From NCBI RefSeq assembly GCF_947172395.1, contig NC_069085.1, positions 17,982,698 through 18,046,697 on the forward strand: a stretch of DNA of 64,000 bases, read 5' to 3'. The notes below the pieces were generated by a model that was not told the origin of the DNA, did not search any database, and saw nothing but the letters and a program-made list of their open reading frames with translations. Source of the DNA: Bicyclus anynana. Lineage: Eukaryota > Arthropoda > Insecta > Lepidoptera > Nymphalidae. Shown here one piece after another: positions 58,701 to 61,700 of this stretch (positions are counted from its first letter, which is position 1; the number at the start of each line of letters is the position of its first letter). The position numbers and the translations under genes were made by a program.

Positions 58701-61700
58701 CTGGCGCAAGGAGTGGGTGCGCGGCGCGTCCCGCTCGCGCCCCGCATCGCCCGCGCGCCCGCAGCCCGCGCTGTCCGCCGCGCTGTCGGCCGAGGTGGCG
58801 CTCACGCTGCTGCACGCGCTCGAGACCATCGTGCAGGTGCAGTACTACAGTGGCCAGTGCGTGCGTGTGTTGCGTGCGCACGCACGCATTGGACACACAC
58901 ACGCAGTACAATCGGACGCAATTAATGACGTCTCCGAAATAATAATCAGTCATTCATAGCATACGCTAAAATACAGAGGCGTGTGACGGGGGACGGGGAA
59001 TGCCCTGCCGCTTCGCCCCTGTGTATCGGAGAAACGTGTTTTTAGATTATATAAGTCACTAGCCGACGCCGCGCGATTTCACCCGCGTGGTTCCTGTTCC
59101 CGTAGGAATATGGGGATAATGTATAGTCGATAAATGGGTTATCTAACACTGAAAGAATTTTTGAGATCGGACCAGTAGTTCCTGAGATTAGCGGCTTTAT
59201 AATATTAGTATTGGTAATTAAAAAACAGTACAACTTTTATGTTCTTTTTTGTATTATTATTATGTAATAGGTTACCAACCTAAAACACTAAAAGCAACCA
59301 CTAAATGCGTAACTTTTATTTTAATATCCACTTTGAAGTTGAGTAACCCACACTTCTTAAAAAAAAGAGAAAAGCCTCTTTTTTTCGAAATCAGCACATT
59401 TCTGCCCCATGTAACACAATGCAATTTGATAGCTAATGATCCCTACTATCACCCCTTATAGGGATCGCTATACGTTTCCAGTTACCCTGTATATTGCATC
59501 TGTCTATACATTAAAATGTATCCCTTCCGCATATCGTTCAGCGCTACACTTATACGGCACTACTTGCTATGTGACCGCGCCCGCACCACGTTGGATCACT
59601 TTTGTTATCTCATAACTACCAAAGACTTTAAACCACTCTGCTTAAGTCATTATACTGCATACTTAGCAATGGTAAGTGCAGGGGCTGATAGACTTTCATG
59701 TCTTGTAAAAAAAAATCCGACGAATTCAGAACCTCCTCCTTTTTTGAAGTCGGTTAATGAGGTATGTCTAATAATAAGACCATCTAAATTTGTAAAATCG
59801 AAAAGAAATCTCGTTACGCTTGACGTAGAAAGATAAAATTTGGCAGCGACATACTTTATAGTTAGTAAACGTTCGCTAAGAACGTGTTTTGCGACAGCGC
59901 CGGATTAAGGAGGCCTAAGGGCGGACAAAGAAGTGGACGTCCACTAGTGTGTAACTCTTGAGGTGTTCCCCAGTCGTGCAGCGGGCTGGAAGGTGGGCAG
60001 CAGGCGTGCAGCGGCGCGCTGGCGGTGCTGCTGCGCGCGCTGCAGCGCAACCAGAGCGCGACCGTGCTGCAGCACATGTTCGCTTCCGTGCGCGCGCTCA
60101 TACTGAAGGTGCGTCCACTAACGCTTATTACCGCATATTACATCACACACACTTGTACCATCAAATTATAATAGACTAGCCGACGCCTGCGTAAGCCTGA
60201 GTCATGTTACCATCGATCTCTTATAAAAAGTGGATGCGCAATGAGCGACCAAAAAAAGATTGACGATTGATGGTCTACCTATTAATTGTAGCATTGGCAA
60301 CACCTTCAAAATATTAGGTAGGTGATTGTAAGGGCCAGGCTCCATAAAACATAGATTTTCTTGTAAAACGGCTTATTTCTTTGAGACATGTGTGGTGACC
60401 GTTTCTTGGTTGGAGGAAGAGTCATTGAATTTCAAATTAGTTGTCAGTTAGTGACGTTTTGGTTTACTTTCAGTGAGTGACGTTTACTATCATCACAAAA
60501 ACATTAAGTTTCAAGTAAATAATGTTAATTCGCGTCTTTACAGTGATGTTATATAGCCTATTGTTTCTTAAAATTTGTATGGATTGTGTCCCACAGCTGG
60601 GCTGGTCGTGGTGCTCGGAGGAGGCCGGTCCGGGCACGTGCCGCGTGCTGCTGCGGCACTGCGCCGCGCTGTGCGGCAGCACGCGCGCGCACGCCGCCGC
60701 CGCGCTCTACGCGCTCATGCGCCATCATTACCATCTCGGCAATGTAAGTCAACTACCATCTGCCACACGTTTTTCCAATTTGTCTTACTTATAGGCTTTT
60801 TGTTCCTGGAGGAGGAAAAAATCCGTGCGGACTTCTGCATGTCGACAGAGCATGTCTGACTTGCACGGACTAAAATAATCTCCTCTGTACTCCAAGGGTG
60901 GCACGGGACCGCTATGCATTACTTCATGCCCTCTTACGAATTTTCTCTTTTCCTCGTCTCAACTTTTTCTCTAATCTCTCTTATCATTTGTGCGTATGCG
61001 TGTCACTCTTCTTCGCTATTCAGCATACGCGTTATCAACTTTTGAGAGTTTACGGCGCTGTGCGTTCCCTGTGCCACTAATCTCAGATCCGCACAAGCCG
61101 GACACTCAAAATGGCATGTGTTGCATGTAGCACTTCTCTGTTGGAGTTTTGGCAATCGCGAATAGATAATTGTTAAACACCCCGTGTCCACTAAGCGCCT
61201 GCGTGAGCTAGCGATCCACCTCTCCATGTTTTCTGTTAAACCAGCGTTTCAGATCATCTATAATTCCTTCGTCCATGCTCCTTTTCCTTCTTTCTTTCCA
61301 TTATTTTTCCCACTCTGTAAGAGATTCTTCCCGCATTTCTGTTAGCTTTATCTCTTTATTTGAAAAAAGTTGGGCACATTCTCAAACCATTTTATCTATG
61401 GGAACAAGCCCTGCAATAACGAAACCTGCATATGTGGAGATTGTTCAGTATGCTCCTCAGATACCAATACTTATAGGCTTACTTATAGGCTAATAGTCTA
61501 TTACTCGTAAACTCATCATCCACTCTCGTTGCACACATGCGAAAGAGGACATGTGTGTACTTAAGTGGGATAAGGGAAAGGAGATAATGATGAGGTTAAG
61601 AGTCTCAGTCCTAAGGCTGGAATACAAGACTAAGAAAGCCGAGTTTCTCCACAACGAGGAGGAGGAGGATATAAGGAGCTACCCGAGACTTTTACCCTAA

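Noticed and set aside
58602..58959. Several Arg/Ala-rich frames on both strands
   Set aside because: They are shadows of the GC-rich exon 26; only one frame matches DOCK and joins in phase.
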